64,000 nt of DNA from Sulfurovum sp. Lineage in GTDB: Bacteria; Campylobacterota; Campylobacteria; Campylobacterales; Sulfurovaceae. Under the pieces are notes generated by a model. The model ran no database searches. It worked only from the letters and a program-made list of their open reading frames with translations, and had not been told where the DNA came from. The translations under genes were made by a program, and so were the position numbers. Position 1 is the first letter of the stretch, and every line of letters begins with the position of its first letter. The stretch spans positions 1 to 64,000 of the forward strand of contig JAMOSB010000035.1 of NCBI GenBank assembly GCA_027068485.1, in the 5' to 3' direction. Below, piece after piece: positions 61,396-64,000 of this stretch.

Positions 61396-62985
61396 TTAGA
61401 GTATCGCGTAACTTACACTCAAACACTCCTCAAGAGCCATAAGCTCTTCAAGAAGTTTTTTGGATATTGTACCATCTACATGGACGACTGCAAGTGCCTG
61501 TTTTTTACTATCGCGTCCCAATCTAAAGTCTGCAATATTGAGGCTATTTTCTGCCATAATACGCCCTACATTACCGATGACACCTGGTGTGTCTGTATTT
61601 CTAAAGAAGATCATACTCCCCTTTGGCTCAACATCAAGGATATAATCATCAATCTCAATAATGCGTTGTACCGTATCATCAAAGACTGTGCCACCTAGGG
61701 TGATAGTACTCTCTGCTGTAGTGAGTTTAATCGTCACCTTATTGGTAAATCCACTGGTATTGGGTTTGACCTCTTTAAGGATCTCAATACCGCGTTCTTG
61801 TGCAACAAACTCCGCGTTAACATAGTTGACTTGATCCCCTACAGACTCAGTGAGTACACCAACCGTAGTAAAGGTAGCCATAGAGTCGATATACTCCGAG
61901 ATAGAACCCTCTGCCGTTACCTTAATCGACTTCACCGCACTCTTTGTTACCTGTGCAGAGAGGTGTCCCATCTTCTGAATAAGCTCAAGATAGGGTCTGA
62001 CAAAGTTTGGTAACTCATTCTCTTTGATTGGGAGATTGAGTGCATTAGGATAGGCGATACCTTTAGCTGCAGCGATCGCATTCTCCGCCGCTTGGATCGC
62101 GATATTGCGTTGAGACTCTTTGGTATTCGCACCAAGGTGTGGTGTCACCGTGACATTATCAAGATCAAGTAGTGGATGATCGGTAGCAGGTTCTTTGTTA
62201 AATACATCGATTCCTGCCATCGCTATCTTACCAGATTTCAAACCTGCTAGAAGTGCTGCTTCATCATAGAGTCCCCCCCTTGCACAGTTGATAAGTATCA
62301 CACCATCACGCATCTTAGCGATCTCCTCCTCCCCTATCATACCAATGGTCTCTTGGTTTTTAGGAGTGTGGATTGTAATGATATCACATGCCAAGATATC
62401 CTCAAATGCTTTAGTATAGCTAATCTCAAGATCGGTTGCTTTAGAGGGGTCAATATAGGGGTCAAATGCTACCACATCCATCTCAAATGCTTTGGCTCTC
62501 TTCCCTACGCGTGAACCGATATTACCAAATCCAATAATTCCTAGTTTTTTACCTTTGAGCTCTGTACCATACCAATCCTGTCGTCTCCATACACGATCGA
62601 GCTTAAGATTATTGTGTGCATAAGGGAATTTTCTTACACAAGAGAGGAGGTGTGTCATAGTCAACTCTACAGCTGCAATGGTATTGGCAGTGGGGACATT
62701 CATAATGACAATACCCTGCTTACTTGAACTAGGAATATCAACATTGTCTACCCCAACACCTGCACGCACCACAGCGGTAACTTTTTTGGCTGATGCCAAA
62801 AATGCGTCATCTACATCGGTAGAGGAGCGTGTAATCGCTACATCAGCCAAAGGAATAATCTCCGCTATGAGTTTATCTTTAGGTTCATCTGCTGCATTAA
62901 TAAAATTTATTTCACTATCATTTGTAAGAATATCCAAACCACTTTGGTGTATATGGTCACAAACAACGATTGTCTTTTTTGACAT
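61396..62985 (-). CDS. serA: D-3-phosphoglycerate dehydrogenase
   Basis: About 529 residues, the long form with an intervening domain and a C-terminal ACT domain. VVRAGVGVDNVDIPSSSKQG, nucleotide loop LGIIGFGNIGSRVGKRAKAF, catalytic Arg in NCARGGLYDEAAL, Glu in DVFNKEPATDHPLLDLDNV and His in VTPHLGANTKESQ; ACT domain near IFFRNTDTPGVIGNVGRIM. First step of serine synthesis; long forms are inhibited by serine through ACT. ATG 62985 (MSKKTIVVCDH) is chosen from the family start and an AAAGG site; a start at 63042 lacks one. It lies downstream of rpsA. Confidence 0.95.
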   Translation of the reverse strand: MSKKTIVVCDHIHQSGLDILTNDSEINFINAADEPKDKLIAEIIPLADVAITRSSTDVDDAFLASAKKVTAVVRAGVGVDNVDIPSSSKQGIVIMNVPTANTIAAVELTMTHLLSCVRKFPYAHNNLKLDRVWRRQDWYGTELKGKKLGIIGFGNIGSRVGKRAKAFEMDVVAFDPYIDPSKATDLEISYTKAFEDILACDIITIHTPKNQETIGMIGEEEIAKMRDGVILINCARGGLYDEAALLAGLKSGKIAMAGIDVFNKEPATDHPLLDLDNVTVTPHLGANTKESQRNIAIQAAENAIAAAKGIAYPNALNLPIKENELPNFVRPYLELIQKMGHLSAQVTKSAVKSIKVTAEGSISEYIDSMATFTTVGVLTESVGDQVNYVNAEFVAQERGIEILKEVKPNTSGFTNKVTIKLTTAESTITLGGTVFDDTVQRIIEIDDYILDVEPKGSMIFFRNTDTPGVIGNVGRIMAENSLNIADFRLGRDSKKQALAVVHVDGTISKKLLEELMALEECLSVSYAIL

Positions 62986-63120
62986 CCAATAACCTTTTTT
63001 GTAAATTTTTAAGTACGATAAAGTACGGAGAGGATACGACAAGTCGTATAAGCCCAGCCCAAAGTGGGCGTGGGTTTGAAGTGCCGATGCTAAGCATCAA
63101 CAGACTTCATAATAGAATGA
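62986..63120 (-). other. Structured gap between rpsA and serA
   Basis: This 135-base gap on the minus strand has several hairpins: GATGC-TTA-GCATC nested in GAAGT...ACTTC, GCCCAC-TTTG-GGGC-like, and ATACGAC/GTCGTAT. The tandem AAGTACG repeats lie just before the serA ribosome site. Likely the rpsA mRNA end plus the serA leader; no known riboswitch recognised. Confidence 0.4.
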
Positions 63121-64000
63121 CTATTTTTTAAACGCATCACCAAACGCATCACCAAGTGTCATGCTATCATCTTGGTCTAGGTTGAGTTGCTCTAGTGCTT
63201 CTCTCTCCTCTTGACGCTCAAGTCTCTTTACAGAGACACGAATTCTATCACTGTTACCATCGATAAAGCTAATGACACCTTTGATCTCTTGACCTTTTTC
63301 AATCTCATCAAATTTCAATGGGTGAAGATCTTCACTTCTAATGAGTGCATCTACATTCTCTTCAAGTGCGATAAAGACACCAAACTCTTTTTTGTCTTTG
63401 ACTGTACCTGTTACGATAGAACCATTTTTATGTGTCTGAGCAAACGCTTTGACAGGTGACGCTTCGAGTGCTTTTTTACTCAAAGAGATCTTACCTGCAT
63501 CTCTATCAATTTTGATGATTTTAACTTCTACTTCATCACCAACACTGAGTTCAGATTTTGCATTTTTAGACTTATCCCATGAGATCTCTTGGTTGTGAAG
63601 TAGTCCCTCTACTGTTCCTACTTTTACAAATGCACCAAAGTCAGTGATAGAAGTGACCGTACCTGTCACGACATCGTTGACTTTGTTTTCTGCTACAAAT
63701 GCGTCCATTGGTTTAGGAAGTAGTGTCTTAAGACTTACTCTCAATCTTCTACCCTCTTTATCAATCTCAATCACCTCAACATTGATCTCTTGGTTATTTT
63801 CAAGATAATCTTTAGGGTGTTTAACATTTTTATCCCAAGAGATTTCAGAGACATGAAGGAACGCTTCAAGATCTTCACCAAGATCAACAAATACACCATA
63901 AGGCTCAATATTACTAACTGTTGCAGTCACAGTATCACCTACACCAATGATTGCATCGATATCTGCCCATGGATCAGGGTTGGCATCTTTGATGGAGAGT
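63121..64000 (-). CDS. rpsA: 30S ribosomal protein S1, C-terminal part
   Basis: The frame is open from 64000 to the stop at 63121, so the N-terminus lies outside the window; about 293 residues are visible. Four S1 repeats can be read: VTATVSNIEPYGVFVDLGED, VVTGTVTSITDFGAFVKVGT with VEGLLHNQEISW, VEVKIIKIDRDAGKISLSKK as the end of that repeat, and SIVTGTVKDKKEFGVFIALE. It ends DDSMTLGDAFGDAFKK. S1 binds mRNA on the 30S subunit. An internal GTG at 63930 is not a true start. Confidence 0.95.
   Translation of the reverse strand, partial: LSIKDANPDPWADIDAIIGVGDTVTATVSNIEPYGVFVDLGEDLEAFLHVSEISWDKNVKHPKDYLENNQEINVEVIEIDKEGRRLRVSLKTLLPKPMDAFVAENKVNDVVTGTVTSITDFGAFVKVGTVEGLLHNQEISWDKSKNAKSELSVGDEVEVKIIKIDRDAGKISLSKKALEASPVKAFAQTHKNGSIVTGTVKDKKEFGVFIALEENVDALIRSEDLHPLKFDEIEKGQEIKGVISFIDGNSDRIRVSVKRLERQEEREALEQLNLDQDDSMTLGDAFGDAFKK

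Noticed and set aside
62986-63120. Serine-responsive riboswitch before serA
   Set aside because: Hairpins exist, but no known aptamer core could be recognised, and part is probably the rpsA mRNA end.
63121-63930. Complete 269-residue S1-domain gene starting at 63930
   Set aside because: The frame continues to the window edge with S1 features; 63930 is an internal GTG.
1-64000. CRISPR arrays, tRNA genes, insertion sequences
   Set aside because: No spaced direct repeats, tRNA-like cloverleaf with a TTCGANNC arm, or transposase frame was seen.

Overview
The window looks like a chromosome segment of a Campylobacterota (epsilonproteobacterial) bacterium, most like free-living sulfur- or hydrogen-oxidising relatives such as Sulfurovum or Sulfurimonas. 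The basis is the oorDABC order, a monomeric NADP isocitrate dehydrogenase, a class I two-subunit fumarase, sucCD, the rnr/holA neighbourhood and many two-component and c-di-GMP proteins. This placement is from gene content, not from a search.

Layout. 1-5.2 kb: a dynamin-like GTPase cut by the left edge, then a secreted DUF1501/DUF1800 pair. 5.3-5.7 kb: RNase P RNA. 5.7-21.3 kb: a long minus-strand block of central carbon genes (oorDABC, sucCD, a malate dehydrogenase, a fused EtfB-EtfA, ETF:quinone oxidoreductase, fumarase, a second malate dehydrogenase, isocitrate dehydrogenase). These serve a TCA cycle in either direction; no ATP-citrate lyase or fumarate reductase is present, so the direction cannot be read here. 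21.4-26 kb: a hypothetical gene, a broken YbjN-like gene and dnaE. 26-28.7 kb: htpX and a lipoprotein gene behind a c-di-GMP-I riboswitch. 28.9-33.7 kb: rnr and holA separated by an inserted HinP1I/HhaI-like restriction-modification pair. 33.7-38.8 kb: envelope and redox genes (LpxR-like protein, CvfB-like RNA-binding protein, DsbD, YyaL-like protein). 38.8-41.1 kb: a membrane protein of two DUF1538 repeats with a PII-like and a CBS protein. 41.1-44.2 kb: small lipoprotein, chorismate mutase, dnaK and grpE. 44.4-55.6 kb: a signalling region with three GGDEF proteins, a histidine kinase, an OmpR-type regulator, an Rrf2 regulator and a DHH phosphodiesterase, interleaved with rpsO and efp. 55.7-61.2 kb: an RND efflux system whose pump is split into two genes. 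61.4-64 kb: serA and the 3' part of rpsA.

Themes. (1) c-di-GMP is made and broken by proteins at 44.4-55.6 kb and sensed by an RNA element at 28.6 kb that faces a secreted enzyme-like lipoprotein. (2) The two malate dehydrogenases carry different cofactor-pocket sequences (one NAD-like, one with the acidic residue replaced by Gly/Arg). (3) The restriction-modification pair sits in an otherwise compact operon, overlapping both neighbours, and its predicted GCGC site is scarce across the window by eye. (4) The DUF1538 + PII-like + CBS operon is the best candidate for a poorly described system, probably a regulated cation transporter. No tRNA gene, CRISPR array, insertion sequence or replication origin was seen.
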